Shown: one piece after another, positions 38,701 to 47,655 of the stretch
Layout: every line of letters starts with the position of its first letter
How positions within the stretch are numbered: position 1 is the stretch's first letter
Assembly: GCF_951805225.1 (NCBI RefSeq)
Contig: NZ_OX638201.1
Coordinates: forward strand, 2,418,001-2,482,000
Direction of reading: 5' to 3'
DNA: 64,000 nucleotides
Source: an uncultured Flavobacterium sp.
Lineage (GTDB): Bacteria; Bacteroidota; Bacteroidia; Flavobacteriales; Flavobacteriaceae
Notes under the pieces: generated by a model
Told to the model about the DNA's origin: nothing
Databases searched by the model: none
What the model saw: the letters and a program-made list of their open reading frames with translations, nothing else
Position numbers and translations under genes: made by a program

Positions 38701-41700
38701 CAATGGTCATCTTTAAATTTCAATATAGAATAACAGTAAATTTCAGTTTCAGGTGCTGAATAAAAATGGATTTTTTTGATTGATACAGGAACAACATCCA
38801 TGCTCACAAGCGCAATAATTGTTTGAAAACAAGAATCTAACAATGTAGGATGAATAAAATAATCGTCTGCAGCCTGAGCGACCTCATCATGAATAGTAAT
38901 TTTTGCAACCAATTCTTCTTTTCCGGATCTTATCTCCTTGATACATCTGAAATGAGAACCATAATCGAGTTTAGATTTACTTAATCTTTCATAGATTTCT
39001 TTTTCATTTATAACAGTCTCCAAGCTACTTGTTATTGCATTAATGTCTATTACAGGAGTATTTTCCTCAAAATTTCCTATGGCAAATTTACCTGATGACA
39101 TCTTTGTCCAATGAGCATCTTCTTGTCCGTTTTTACTTTGAATATTATAATTTCCATTGTTTGGATTTACGGATACGTGCAATTTTTGAATTTCATCTTC
39201 ATTGATGACCAACATTTGAAGAAACTTTACGTTCTCTAACATAAATGGCACTTTCTGACTTATTTCATGCTGAAAAATGTCTATAGCGATACAAATGTAG
39301 CCGGCACCCGGAAAAGCTACTTTACCATGTACTACGTGGTCGTTCAAGAAAGGAAAAAATAAATCATTTAACTCAAACTCATAGGCAGCTATTGGCCCGC
39401 TTACTTTTTCTCTAAAAAGTAAACTGTTTGCACCATTTGACTGATTTTTTGAAACTGTTTTGGAATCTCTCCATAAATATTCTTTTTGCCAAGGATAAGT
39501 AGGCAATTGTATAAAAGGCAATTTGTCAATCCAGCTTTCCCATTTTATCGGATAACCGAGTGTGAACAGTCTCGAAATGTTTTCAAAAAAGTTAAGTTGT
39601 TCTCCTTCTCTTTTATTTAGAGTTTGTAATGAATAGCAATCTTTCCTGTTTTTAATGCATTCGTGTATAGAATTTTTTAAGACAGGATGCGGTCCTACTT
39701 CAAGAAAAATGGTATAATCATCTTGTAAAATAGTTTCTATCGTTTTTGCAAATAATACAGGTTCTCTTACATTATCATACCAATACTTGTTATCGATTTG
39801 ATCTCCAGCAATTATATTTCCTGTTACTGTAGAATAAAGATCAATTTTAGTTTCAGATCCTTTTACAGTTTTTAATGCCTCTAATAAATCATCCTCTATA
39901 AGTTGCATTACTGGACTATGATATGGCACAGTTACATCTAATAATTGGCAAAAAACTCCCATCGAATCATATTTTTCCTTCAGCATCTTAAGCGATTCTG
40001 AATTTCCGGATATTGTTATTGATTTTGGGGCATTGATAGCTGCGATAGAAATATTTTCATAGCCACTGATGGTATCTTTTGCTTCCAATTCAGAAAGTCC
40101 AACAGCCAACATTGTACCTTTTCCTTCTGTTTTAGATTGAAGACTGCTTCGATAGTAACTTACTTTGATTGCATCTTTTAGTGATAAAGCTCCTGAAATA
40201 TAAACAGAAACTACCTCACCAACGCTATGTCCTACAACCGCATCAGGAGTAATACCATAATAATTAAGCAATCTGGTAAGCGCTACCTGAATTACAAAAT
40301 TTGCGGGCTGTGCAATAGTGGTATCCAGTATTTTTGAGGTTTCTAAAGGCTTGATAAGTTCTTCATAAATAGACCATCCGGAAATAGCCGTGAATTCAGC
40401 ATCACATTCCATTATAGACTTCTTAAAAACAGGTTCTGTTTCCATTAGTTCTCTACCCATTTTCCACCATTGAGGTCCCATACCGGTATACACAAAAACT
40501 ATTTTTGGTTTTTTACCTAAAAAACTCTCCTGACTTACGCCTTTTAATAAAATCCCTTCTTCATAAGCTTCTAATTTTTCTATTAAATCTTCTTTTGAAG
40601 TAGCAAAAATGGTCAAACGTTCAGAATGATTACTTCTTCTATAGATAACATTACTAAGGATTTGCTCAAACTGTTCACCATTTGCTATGATATATTTCTT
40701 GTATTTACCAGCCAACTCTTTTAATGCAGCTGAACTTTTAGCACTTATTGGAAATATAAAATGATTGGTTTTTAATCCCTGAGATTTTTCCTCTGTTGTG
40801 GTTGAATTGTACTGTTTTAAAACGATATGTCCATTCGAGCCTCCAAAACCAAAAGAATTAATTGAAGCAAAAGAGTCTTCGCCTTCTGGTAACGATTCCA
40901 TTGAAGTTGGAATCCTTAAATTGCTTTCTTCATAATTTAAAGCCGGATTTGGATTTTTAAAATGTAAGTTGGCAGGAACTTTATTATTTTTAAGGCATAA
41001 TGCCGTTTTAATAAGTCCTGCAATTCCAGACGCGGCTTCCAAATGTCCTATATTCGTTTTAACCGAACCAACTAAACATTTGGAATTTCTATCTCCATTT
41101 ATTGACAGTGCTCTGTTAAGCGTTTTAAACTCAATTGGATCTCCAACTTTAGTTCCTGTACCATGAGCTTCTACATAATGTATTTTATCTGTATCTATAG
41201 AGTTCTCTTTGTATATCTTGTTAATCAATTGCAATTGAGCATCTGGATTAGGAACAGTAATTCCATTGGTTCTACCATCTTGATTTGTACCAGTTCCAAC
41301 TATTGTGGCATATATTCTGTCATTATCTTTAATAGCTTCATCAAGAGGCTTTAATATTACAATTCCAGCACCTTCACCTCTTACATAACCGGCTGCATCA
41401 CTGTCAAATGCTTTACAGCGACTATGAGTCGAAAGAAATTTTCCTTTACTCATTAGAACAGAACTTTCAGGAGCAAGCATATAATTTACTCCACCAACCA
41501 TTGCCATAGATGACTCACCATTCCAAATGCTTTGACACGCAAGGTGCGTTGCCACTAATGATGAAGAGCATGCTGTATCTAAGGTAAAAGATGGTCCTTT
41601 TAAATCGAATATATAAGATAATCTATTTGATAGCATTGTCATAGCAACACCACTAATTGTGTGTGAGTTAATATGAGATTTGTTTTCTGATGAAGCTTGT

Positions 41701-42107
41701 GTCAATAAATTATCAAGCATAAATCCCCCAACAAATACGCCTGTATTAGTACCCTTAACTGCCTCAAGTGGTATTCCTGCATTTTCAAGAGCCTCATAGG
41801 CAACTTCCATAAGCATTCGTTGTTGAGGATCAAGACATTCAGACTCTCTGGGAGACATATCAAAAAATAAGGAATCAAACTCCAGGACATTTTCTTTAAG
41901 AAATCCACCTTGTTGAGCTCTTATTTTTCCTGATCTCGCATCATTTTTACTGTAATATTTTTTATTATCCCATCTGTCAAAAGGGACATTGCCAATAGTG
42001 TCTGTTTCATTCAACATCATTTCCCAAAACTTTTCAGCTGAAGAACTCGAACCTGGAAATCTGCATCCTATACCTACGATCGCAATTGGTTTATTTTTAT
42101 TAGCCAT
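35751..42107 (-). CDS. Type I polyketide synthase, KS-AT-DH-ER-KR-ACP
   Basis: 2118 aa, one fully reducing module. KS: DTACSSSL (Cys ~179), EAHGTGT (~312), KTNIGHLEAA (~354). AT: GHSVGE (~626), with VPYHSPVM in place of the modular HAFH/YASH specificity motif. DH: HVVHGKVAFPG (~923) and HPTLLDSCFQ (~1087). ER: NATNGVG (~1563), where the usual nucleotide motif has GGVG. KR: GGTGGLG (~1762) and ANYVAANAF (~1902). ACP: LGVDS (~2065). No methyltransferase or thioesterase. It could act iteratively to make a saturated chain, or extend once. How its product reaches the acyl-ligase-led NRPS is not evident. Confidence 0.94.
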   Translation of the reverse strand: MANKNKPIAIVGIGCRFPGSSSSAEKFWEMMLNETDTIGNVPFDRWDNKKYYSKNDARSGKIRAQQGGFLKENVLEFDSLFFDMSPRESECLDPQQRMLMEVAYEALENAGIPLEAVKGTNTGVFVGGFMLDNLLTQASSENKSHINSHTISGVAMTMLSNRLSYIFDLKGPSFTLDTACSSSLVATHLACQSIWNGESSMAMVGGVNYMLAPESSVLMSKGKFLSTHSRCKAFDSDAAGYVRGEGAGIVILKPLDEAIKDNDRIYATIVGTGTNQDGRTNGITVPNPDAQLQLINKIYKENSIDTDKIHYVEAHGTGTKVGDPIEFKTLNRALSINGDRNSKCLVGSVKTNIGHLEAASGIAGLIKTALCLKNNKVPANLHFKNPNPALNYEESNLRIPTSMESLPEGEDSFASINSFGFGGSNGHIVLKQYNSTTTEEKSQGLKTNHFIFPISAKSSAALKELAGKYKKYIIANGEQFEQILSNVIYRRSNHSERLTIFATSKEDLIEKLEAYEEGILLKGVSQESFLGKKPKIVFVYTGMGPQWWKMGRELMETEPVFKKSIMECDAEFTAISGWSIYEELIKPLETSKILDTTIAQPANFVIQVALTRLLNYYGITPDAVVGHSVGEVVSVYISGALSLKDAIKVSYYRSSLQSKTEGKGTMLAVGLSELEAKDTISGYENISIAAINAPKSITISGNSESLKMLKEKYDSMGVFCQLLDVTVPYHSPVMQLIEDDLLEALKTVKGSETKIDLYSTVTGNIIAGDQIDNKYWYDNVREPVLFAKTIETILQDDYTIFLEVGPHPVLKNSIHECIKNRKDCYSLQTLNKREGEQLNFFENISRLFTLGYPIKWESWIDKLPFIQLPTYPWQKEYLWRDSKTVSKNQSNGANSLLFREKVSGPIAAYEFELNDLFFPFLNDHVVHGKVAFPGAGYICIAIDIFQHEISQKVPFMLENVKFLQMLVINEDEIQKLHVSVNPNNGNYNIQSKNGQEDAHWTKMSSGKFAIGNFEENTPVIDINAITSSLETVINEKEIYERLSKSKLDYGSHFRCIKEIRSGKEELVAKITIHDEVAQAADDYFIHPTLLDSCFQTIIALVSMDVVPVSIKKIHFYSAPETEIYCYSILKFKDDHCIVTDLTICNEEGKVLMLIEGFKCKRLVKNELQTDDFLKKNLFQTKWIQEKENVVYNKVKHDSLTYIFTNNYADSLPLQELVAGSTIIAESGNEFKELGENHFVINLEDENSINDIWNPYHKEVNLVIMPFTGFYYLEDELHTSERCVSQIMPFLNIVKFFSEKSDTDFNLTLITKGSQIAVESDVISSLEASIFHGLGRLIVNEVPNCQVRLIDVEENSSIEASERTWNKVADIVNNRSDSYQELAIRNGLVYHKKMVNWETDEQTKLKTVDFQNEPLQLKIPATPWFENLYFENLKRKESGPDEIEILIKNTVFSDIDCLKIAHKITDELVEGTFSEKSLGQECSGIVTSVGSNVKKFKVGDKVLALAPGTFQSYTVTSQHLAVKCPENLNTGESSVIISYLTAIYCLRDRAGLGKGDKVLIHNATNGVGLAAINYAKHIGAEIFVTTESDENSSFLRTLGVQHIYNSENLDFAKHIKKETNGKGVDVILSSESGELAYQNFSSLAPYGIYLDISKKDIMGNDSMDMKFFNHNLSYISVDIDRMLIEKKEKIEGLLADLVNYLESGELPALPSTVFSVDHILEAFNQIKDNKQLGNVVIDFQNEPVQVANTQEGKVRTDGTYLITGGTGGLGLEIANWLVEKGARNIALLSRSGLTNTDTIQNVEKMKKKGVNVQVYAVDISKFQDLQQVFNKIKEDLPALIGIFHSAMVLDDGYLLDMNEDRFMKVFQPKIDGAMNLHHLSKELHLDIFVLFSSISSLIGNIGQANYVAANAFLDSFALWRKGLNLAATTVNLGVLKESGVVSRNENIEKILKGSGINSFTNKQVMLGIDFFVKEKPTQIGFFDLNWSIISKSFGKSGVALFSEIDKMNNNQEESLSEVQAGNREKLSGLDPNSQHEFIITLLKKHLGRILKISADNVNPDKGINLLGVDSVLTIEFMGMIKESLAVEIAPIEFLTGPSVRQLSTKIIANSFQVMSEELV

Positions 42108-42227
42108 AATTGAATAGTTAATTATTTCTTATTACTCATTTTTTAAATTGATGATACTCTTGTAAGCAGTATTATTTGATGGAAGAAAAATGGATTTAGA
42201 AGTTTAATTTCGAACAGAAGATATTTT

Positions 42228-42405
42228 ACGCTTGGTATTTTAATATGAATTATTAAAAAAGCAAATCAAAAGAAACTCGTTTATCATAAATAGTCCCAAT
42301 CCCGAAATTTCGGTACGGATATATTTAAATAAGGAAAACGCCTTTTTTGAGCTCTATAATTCCATTTATAAACACATTAAAACACTTACAACCAACGGCT
42401 TAAAT
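42228..42405. repeat. MITE/REP-like element, diverged copy 1
   Basis: Shares with 43196-43400 a 25-base identical block (42258-42282 and 43262-43286), the near-palindrome CCCGAAATTTCGG, and AACGCCTTTTTTGA. The ends keep traces of the CGTTGG-TGTA terminal repeat. Confidence 0.7.
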
Positions 42406-42480
42406 AATATATCCGTAAAAGATGATTTAGCATTAAGTAAATATGAAATCAAGCAGCTATTTTTCTATTCTGATATTTGA
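42245..42480 (+). pseudogene. Start-less open frame, possible gene remnant
   Basis: Seventy-seven codons after a stop, then TGA, with no ATG. The second half (IKTLTTNGLNNISVKDDLAL then SKYEIKQLFFYSDI) reads like the end of a real protein. The first half lies in the repeat element, whose other copy also translates to a similar peptide (SPGPEISGR). It may be the tail of a gene interrupted by the element, or chance. Confidence 0.25.
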
Positions 42481-42508
42481 TTTTTAAGACATGGAGATTT
42501 TATGCCTT

Positions 42509-43168
42509 TTATTCTCTGATTTTTTGAACTTGTAAAACTACCTCCGTAATAAATAAAGGTACTGTCCAGCTTATCCAGCTAGCCAACGCAACAATATCAG
42601 GTTCATTGGTAACTTTTAAATAAGATAAAACATCTATAACCACCCTAAAAAGAACAAATGCAAGGGTTACCATGTAACATCGTACCATCCATTCTCTATG
42701 TTGCTCAATTTTTCTTTTTATAATTGCAATATATGCCAAAAACGCAGTCACCAGCCATACAACCCCACCAATACCAAGTCCTACATCAATAACCAAATTG
42801 CTAGAAGAAGTGCTAATTAGAAAAATCAGGGCCAAGGCAGAAACCAATACACTTATTAAAAAGATATATCCCGTAACACGGTGAAATTGAGGGTATTTAA
42901 TTCGAATAGTTGGCAAAAATTGAAAAGGTCCTAAAACCATTACTAAGACACCTCCCACTACATGTGGCCATATCCAGACTGCTCTTGGAAAATAATACGG
43001 TCCATATATATCTTTTGAAACAATAAGAAAAGGAAAGGCCCTCACAAGTAAATAATACAAGGAGATAAGTCCTAAAATAACTGTAATTATTTTAACTACC
43101 CAATTACCAAAACTGCTGTTTTTTTTCTTAGTAGAAACCTGCTCAATATTCAAAAAATTATTTTCCAT
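42509..43168 (-). CDS. DUF2306 membrane protein
   Basis: 219 aa from the chosen start. About six membrane helices; the signature PHVVGGVLVMVLGPFQF followed by FHRVTGYIFL (around residues 70-105) is typical of DUF2306. Function unknown; members are often near metabolite or stress genes. The frame extends to 43291, but those extra 41 codons lie in a repeat element (43196-43400), so the ATG at 43168 (MENNFLN) is preferred. It lies between the exporter and the PKS genes on the same strand and may be needed for export or self-protection, by context only. Confidence 0.82.
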   Translation of the reverse strand: MENNFLNIEQVSTKKKNSSFGNWVVKIITVILGLISLYYLLVRAFPFLIVSKDIYGPYYFPRAVWIWPHVVGGVLVMVLGPFQFLPTIRIKYPQFHRVTGYIFLISVLVSALALIFLISTSSSNLVIDVGLGIGGVVWLVTAFLAYIAIIKRKIEQHREWMVRCYMVTLAFVLFRVVIDVLSYLKVTNEPDIVALASWISWTVPLFITEVVLQVQKIRE

Positions 43169-43195
43169 TTGATGATAAATATCATTATAGTATAA

Positions 43196-43400
43196 TGCGT
43201 TGGGTGTAATGCATAAAGATTTAGTTAAACACATAGAAGGCATAGATTTTATGATTCGAATAAAGCAAATCAAAAGAAACTCGTTTCTCACACATAGTCC
43301 TGGTCCCGAAATTTCGGGACGGATGTATTTAAGAGTGAAACGCCTTTTTTGAATTCAATAATTCTATGCTTCTATGTGTTAAAAAAATACACCCAACGCA
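43196..43400. repeat. MITE-like inverted-repeat element, copy 2
   Basis: Perfect 13-base terminal inverted repeats (TGCGTTGGGTGTA at 43196-43208 and its complement at 43388-43400); imperfect complementarity continues inward for ~60 bases (AACACATAGAAG..CATAGA). The centre has the 18-base palindrome GTCCCGAAATTTCGGGAC (43303-43320). No clear target-site duplication and no coding capacity. Confidence 0.75.
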
Positions 43401-43462
43401 TCTAAAAGGTTACCGATAAGAGATTGAAATTCTTTGTAATTGCACTAAATGCGGATTGAAAA

Positions 43463-45400
43463 CTATTGCGGAATGAGCTCAGTTTTGTATTCTAATATTT
43501 TACCCATTTCCATTTTGTATACCTTATTTGCGATATCAAAATACTTATCATCATGGGTAATTACGATTAATAATTTGCCTTCATCCTTCATTTTTACAAG
43601 TAATTCGTTATAGAAGAAATCTTTAAAGTCCGGATCAAGATCGGCTGCACATTCGTCAAATAAGTAAATAGGACGATCTTCTAAATATGATTTTAAAATT
43701 GCCAATCTTTTACGCTGACCTTTAGAAAGGTCAATAGTGCTGTATTCTCCATTTTCAATGTTAACCTTGTCCAACAAACCAAACATACTAAGCCACTCAT
43801 ATACTTGCTCTAAACGCTCATTTTTAATGCCATAGATTTTTTTGAATAAGTAAAAATCACTGTAGATAACAGAATAATATTCTCCTAAATTTTGTGAATC
43901 TATGTTTACACCATTAATTAACAATTGTCCGGAATCAGCAGTATAAAGTCCGGTTAATAATTTTAGAAAAGTGGTTTTACCGCTACCATTACCGCCTATT
44001 ATAAATACAATATCGCCCTGAACTACTTCAAAATTTATTGGGCCAATACCATACGTCATTTCATCTTCGTCTTCACTTTTCTTATAACTAAAACACACAT
44101 TTTTAACCTCTAATTTTTCAACTGATTCTATGTGCACTGTATTGTCATCTTCAAGAAGTAATGAATCATTTGAATCGGTATTTTGAAGAAAATCCTTGAT
44201 TCTGTGCCAAGCAATCTTTGCATTTATTATTCCTGGTATTCCGGCAAGCATATTATTAAATGGTCCCCATAAAAACAAAGTTCCAATTACAAAAGTGGTA
44301 ATCAATTGTTTATCGAATTTAAAAATCATAGGAAAAACCAAACACGTTACACCGATAGCAACGGTAAAGGAAATTTCTGAAAGAAGTGTTTTATTTATAT
44401 CAATATATGCCGCATTAAGCTGCGATTTATACAAAATGACGTTTCTTTTTTCTATGTCCTTATTGTATTCTACACGTTTCACCTGGTGCAAAACCAATTC
44501 TTTAAAACCATTTATCAAACCGGTAACCAAATTTGTAAATCCTTCTCTTTTTTCTCTAGCATCCATTAAAGCATTATTTAAAGGAGCGGCTAAGAAACTA
44601 TAAATGACAAATATAAATGCCATTGAACCAACAAGAACTGATGCATTTAAAACATCTAATGAGAACAGATAAACAAAAATGATAAATGCAGTAAGTATGT
44701 TCGTAAAAATGTGAATGGCAACTTGTGAGAAGTAAAATATAGCTCCAATATCATCATTCAAAATGGTATAAATTTTTCCACTTTCAATTTTTTCATACTT
44801 TATATAAGGAATTCTAAAAACATTCCTAAGTATCATTGAATTAAATTCCTGTGCTACTAATGAACCTAAAAACGCTGTTTTTCTTTTACTAAGTCGAATT
44901 GTAATTACATAAAAGTAAGTTGCTAATACGAAGAAAATCAATAAATATTTAGTTTCTATTCTACCGGTAACAAATTCACTTACGATCATCACAATAAGTG
45001 CATTGGCTAATCCCGGAATTAATGATATCAATAGTAACGACGAAAGAATATTGTGGTATTTATTTTTATGTTCAAAGAAAATAGTTATTCTCGTTAAAAA
45101 GTAAAATACTGATATAACTATGCCTAACTGAATAATAGCATCGCTTAAAACTTTATAATTTTGAGATTGAACTGACCAAAAATTTTGGTCGTACAAAGCA
45201 ATAGGCATAAAATATAAGCATGCAAACAACGGTAGTATAGCCGCAAAACCCACGATATAATTCGAAATTTTTGCAAGAGAGATTTCTCTTTTTCTCTTCT
45301 TTTTAATAATTTGAACAACTGCTATTATTGAATATATAATACCTATCAAAGCAAGTGCAGCAGTTAGTATTTCAATTGTAAAAACTGTATTATCCATCAA
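43463..45400 (-). CDS. Cyclic-peptide-type ABC exporter (fused membrane and ATPase domains)
   Basis: 645 aa. Residues ~1-390 contain about eight hydrophobic segments including the exporter core (LVTGLINGFKELVLH). The ATPase domain has Walker A GGNGSGKT (~455), signature LSKGQRKR (~560) and Walker B IYLFDECAADLDP (~583). The last two are characteristic of the PvdE/SyrD/YojI cyclic peptide transporter family, where the usual form is FDEWAADQDP. It probably moves the peptide product or a precursor across the inner membrane. Position within the biosynthetic strand supports this, and the family hints that the product may be cyclic. Confidence 0.92.
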   Translation of the reverse strand: MMDNTVFTIEILTAALALIGIIYSIIAVVQIIKKKRKREISLAKISNYIVGFAAILPLFACLYFMPIALYDQNFWSVQSQNYKVLSDAIIQLGIVISVFYFLTRITIFFEHKNKYHNILSSLLLISLIPGLANALIVMIVSEFVTGRIETKYLLIFFVLATYFYVITIRLSKRKTAFLGSLVAQEFNSMILRNVFRIPYIKYEKIESGKIYTILNDDIGAIFYFSQVAIHIFTNILTAFIIFVYLFSLDVLNASVLVGSMAFIFVIYSFLAAPLNNALMDAREKREGFTNLVTGLINGFKELVLHQVKRVEYNKDIEKRNVILYKSQLNAAYIDINKTLLSEISFTVAIGVTCLVFPMIFKFDKQLITTFVIGTLFLWGPFNNMLAGIPGIINAKIAWHRIKDFLQNTDSNDSLLLEDDNTVHIESVEKLEVKNVCFSYKKSEDEDEMTYGIGPINFEVVQGDIVFIIGGNGSGKTTFLKLLTGLYTADSGQLLINGVNIDSQNLGEYYSVIYSDFYLFKKIYGIKNERLEQVYEWLSMFGLLDKVNIENGEYSTIDLSKGQRKRLAILKSYLEDRPIYLFDECAADLDPDFKDFFYNELLVKMKDEGKLLIVITHDDKYFDIANKVYKMEMGKILEYKTELIPQ

Positions 45401-45558
45401 ATTTTTTCTTTAAAATTGTTAATAGTATTTAGATTTTTGTTTTGAAAATTCAATCTGCTTCGCGAGTATAAATGCAAATGTCACTTGATTTTCTATAAGG
45501 TAATCAGTAAAATATTACCCTTTGATTGAAGTAATCGTTGGGTTTTGTAGTCGTTATT

Positions 45559-45584
45559 ACATCCTCTTAAATAAGGAAGGATGT
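45559..45584. other. Small stem-loop between SbnB-like and exporter genes
   Basis: ACATCCT / AGGATGT outer stem (7 bp) and CTTA / TAAG inner stem in the 219-base gap; no T-run on the minus strand. A nearby GGTAAT / ATTACC pair is weaker. Perhaps a processing site. Confidence 0.4.
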
Positions 45585-45619
45585 TTTATTATTGATTTTG
45601 TTTAAGGAGATGTTTTAAC

Positions 45620-46591
45620 CTAATTATCAAGTAAAACACCTACATTTTTATGAAGCGCTAACTTTAAATAGTTATCGGCCATCGCAATGTCAAAAATGGC
45701 CATTCCCATAGGATTAAACATAATAGCCTGATCTTCATCCAGAGAATTAAAAAAATTCTCTTTCTGAATAGTTTGAATTTGTGCAACATTTTCTCGTTGC
45801 AGGCCATTGGTTTTGTGAAACATTTCTATATCAGTATTTTCTCGGCACACTTCATCCCAATCATCTACAATCATAGCCTTTGAGAACCAACCGAATACCT
45901 CCGGTTTATAATCTCGCAAAGAAACATTTAAATGTAGCGATCCGGCTTTTGGCTGTTTATCTATATATCTTTCTGCAGAAACAGTACAGGTAATAAATAT
46001 ATCAACATCTACATAAGCATCTTCCCAATTTTGTACTACAATTACCTTTTCCTTTAGGTTCTCTGGTATTAGTTCTTTATTAACACCTTTTATATCATAG
46101 ATAAACACGTTTTCTATGTTTTCAGCTAATAATGCGTTACACATATTTAAATGTGTTTGCCCAATAGGTCCAAAACCAATAATTCCTATACTTACTTTTT
46201 GGGATTTTCGTTGTTTTATAAACTCTTTTATTATAAAACCACTTACAGATGCCGTTCTAATAGCCGAAATAGCTCCGCTATTTATTACTCCAACAGGTAT
46301 ACCCGTATCAGCTTCATTTAATATAATTACACTATGAGCTCGGGCGATTCCCTTATTAATATTTTCAGGAAAACTTGCAATCCATTTAATACCAGACTTA
46401 TTGATATTGCCTCCTATAAATGCAGGCATAGCAATGATTCTGTTTTTGTTATTGCCATAACGCAAATATGGTTTAATGGGTTGCGCCATATCGTTTAAAA
46501 TTAAAGAATGTGTGGCATCCGCAATTACTTTGATATTATTGTTCCAATCAAAGTTTAGCTCGTGAATGTTTTTATCATTTAGATATCTCAT
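45620..46591 (-). CDS. SbnB-like ornithine cyclodeaminase-family dehydrogenase
   Basis: 323 aa. The family signature SAIRTASVSGF is at ~108-118 and the Rossmann motif GIIGFGPIGQTH at ~137-148; DDWDEVCRENT and GMAIFDIAMADNY are typical of the C-terminal part. SbnB oxidises N-(1-amino-1-carboxyethyl)-glutamate to L-2,3-diaminopropionate, 2-oxoglutarate and NADH. The partner SbnA-like gene is 33 bases upstream, as in staphyloferrin B, zwittermicin and viomycin clusters. Alone it could be an ornithine cyclodeaminase or alanine dehydrogenase homologue; the pairing makes diaminopropionate synthesis much more likely. Confidence 0.9.
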   Translation of the reverse strand: MRYLNDKNIHELNFDWNNNIKVIADATHSLILNDMAQPIKPYLRYGNNKNRIIAMPAFIGGNINKSGIKWIASFPENINKGIARAHSVIILNEADTGIPVGVINSGAISAIRTASVSGFIIKEFIKQRKSQKVSIGIIGFGPIGQTHLNMCNALLAENIENVFIYDIKGVNKELIPENLKEKVIVVQNWEDAYVDVDIFITCTVSAERYIDKQPKAGSLHLNVSLRDYKPEVFGWFSKAMIVDDWDEVCRENTDIEMFHKTNGLQRENVAQIQTIQKENFFNSLDEDQAIMFNPMGMAIFDIAMADNYLKLALHKNVGVLLDN

Positions 46592-46624
46592 TTTGAATTA
46601 CTTTATTTATAAGATTAAATTTTG

Positions 46625-47593
46625 TTATGCTAACGTTAGATTGTAGTTTTCTATCATCTCTCGCCATTCAGCATTGTATATTGTATTTATATAGCGCTCA
46701 CCTCTATCTGCAAATACACACATTACATTAACAGGCTTGTCAACTGCATGCAATTGAAAGTATTTATGTACTGCAGCATAAACAGACCCGGAGGAACCAC
46801 CTGCATATATATTGTATTTTTCAAGCAATTCGATACAAGAAGTAACCGTTTCATTTTCATTTACCGAAACAACATCGTCTATTTTTGCCGAATCCAGTAT
46901 TTTTGGTCGTAAACTTGAACCAATTCCCGGTATAAATCGTTTTCTTGATTTTCCACCAAAAATTACTGATCCATCTACATCTACTGCAATAATTTTTGCG
47001 TTAGGATATTTTTCTTTTACTTTTTGAGAAACTCCCGTTATCGTTCCTCCTGAGCTTACTCCCATAAACAAATAGTCTAGTTTTTGCCTCGGAATTTCTA
47101 AACAAATTTCATTTCCCAATGAATCGTAATATGCCTGAGCATTTAGCGGATTTTCATATTGATTAATCCAATAGATATTTTCAGTATTTTGGATTATTTC
47201 TTTTACAGTCCTGATTCTATTTAGCAAGTAGCCGCCTCTCTCGTCAGGTTCGGTTATTTTTATTACCTCTGCTCCTTGCAGTCTAATCATCATTTCATTT
47301 ACCGGTAAAGTGGTATTATCGATAACACAAATAAATTTTAGCCCTTTTTGTCTTGCGTAAGCTGATAATGAGATTCCAAAATTTCCCGAAGAAGATTCTA
47401 TCAGTGTGGTTTCACTATTTATAACGCCTTGATTTAGTAAACGGTTGATGATATAAGAAGCCGCACGATCTTTAACACTTCCGGTGGGATTGTAAAATTC
47501 AAGCTTTGCAAAAACATTTAAATGTGCATTTTCATTGTTTTTAAGAGCTATTAATGGAGTATTGCCAACTTTTTCTAAAATGTTGTTTATCAT
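46625..47593 (-). CDS. SbnA-like PLP-dependent synthase (cysteine-synthase family)
   Basis: 322 aa. The PLP lysine is K41 in NPTGSVKDR, phosphate loop SSSGNFG follows (~67), and VSSGGTITG (~178). The segment PDERGGYLLNRI and the C-terminal FADRGERY are shared with SbnA rather than CysK. SbnA joins O-phospho-L-serine and glutamate to N-(1-amino-1-carboxyethyl)-glutamate, the precursor of L-2,3-diaminopropionate. It is 62 bases after the antiterminator gene and 33 before the SbnB-like gene, which fits one operon. I saw no diaminopropionate-coded adenylation domain, so the product may be further modified by the carbamoyltransferase at 5928. Confidence 0.9.
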   Translation of the reverse strand: MINNILEKVGNTPLIALKNNENAHLNVFAKLEFYNPTGSVKDRAASYIINRLLNQGVINSETTLIESSSGNFGISLSAYARQKGLKFICVIDNTTLPVNEMMIRLQGAEVIKITEPDERGGYLLNRIRTVKEIIQNTENIYWINQYENPLNAQAYYDSLGNEICLEIPRQKLDYLFMGVSSGGTITGVSQKVKEKYPNAKIIAVDVDGSVIFGGKSRKRFIPGIGSSLRPKILDSAKIDDVVSVNENETVTSCIELLEKYNIYAGGSSGSVYAAVHKYFQLHAVDKPVNVMCVFADRGERYINTIYNAEWREMIENYNLTLA

Positions 47594-47655
47594 ACTAATT
47601 TATTTAAGTGGAAATTAATTAATGAATTGAATAGGTAATTTGTGCGTTCATTATT

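Larger units (their letters stand above)
42108..42508. other. Intergenic region with a decayed inverted-repeat element and ORF remnant
   Basis: Lies between the PKS start and the DUF2306 stop. It holds repeat copy 1 (42228-42405) and a start-less open frame (42245-42480). Confidence 0.6.

Noticed and set aside
42305..42320. Additional ATTACGG-type operator before the PKS
   Set aside because: The GGTACGG string here belongs to the palindrome of the repeat element and lacks the spacing seen at the true promoters.
43169..43291. Forty-one-codon N-terminal extension of the DUF2306 gene
   Set aside because: It is not hydrophobic or conserved in character and lies inside a repeat element; the ATG at 43168 fits the family better.
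44196..44603. Open frame of 135 codons on the plus strand
   Set aside because: Entirely antisense to the ABC exporter, with no family resemblance.
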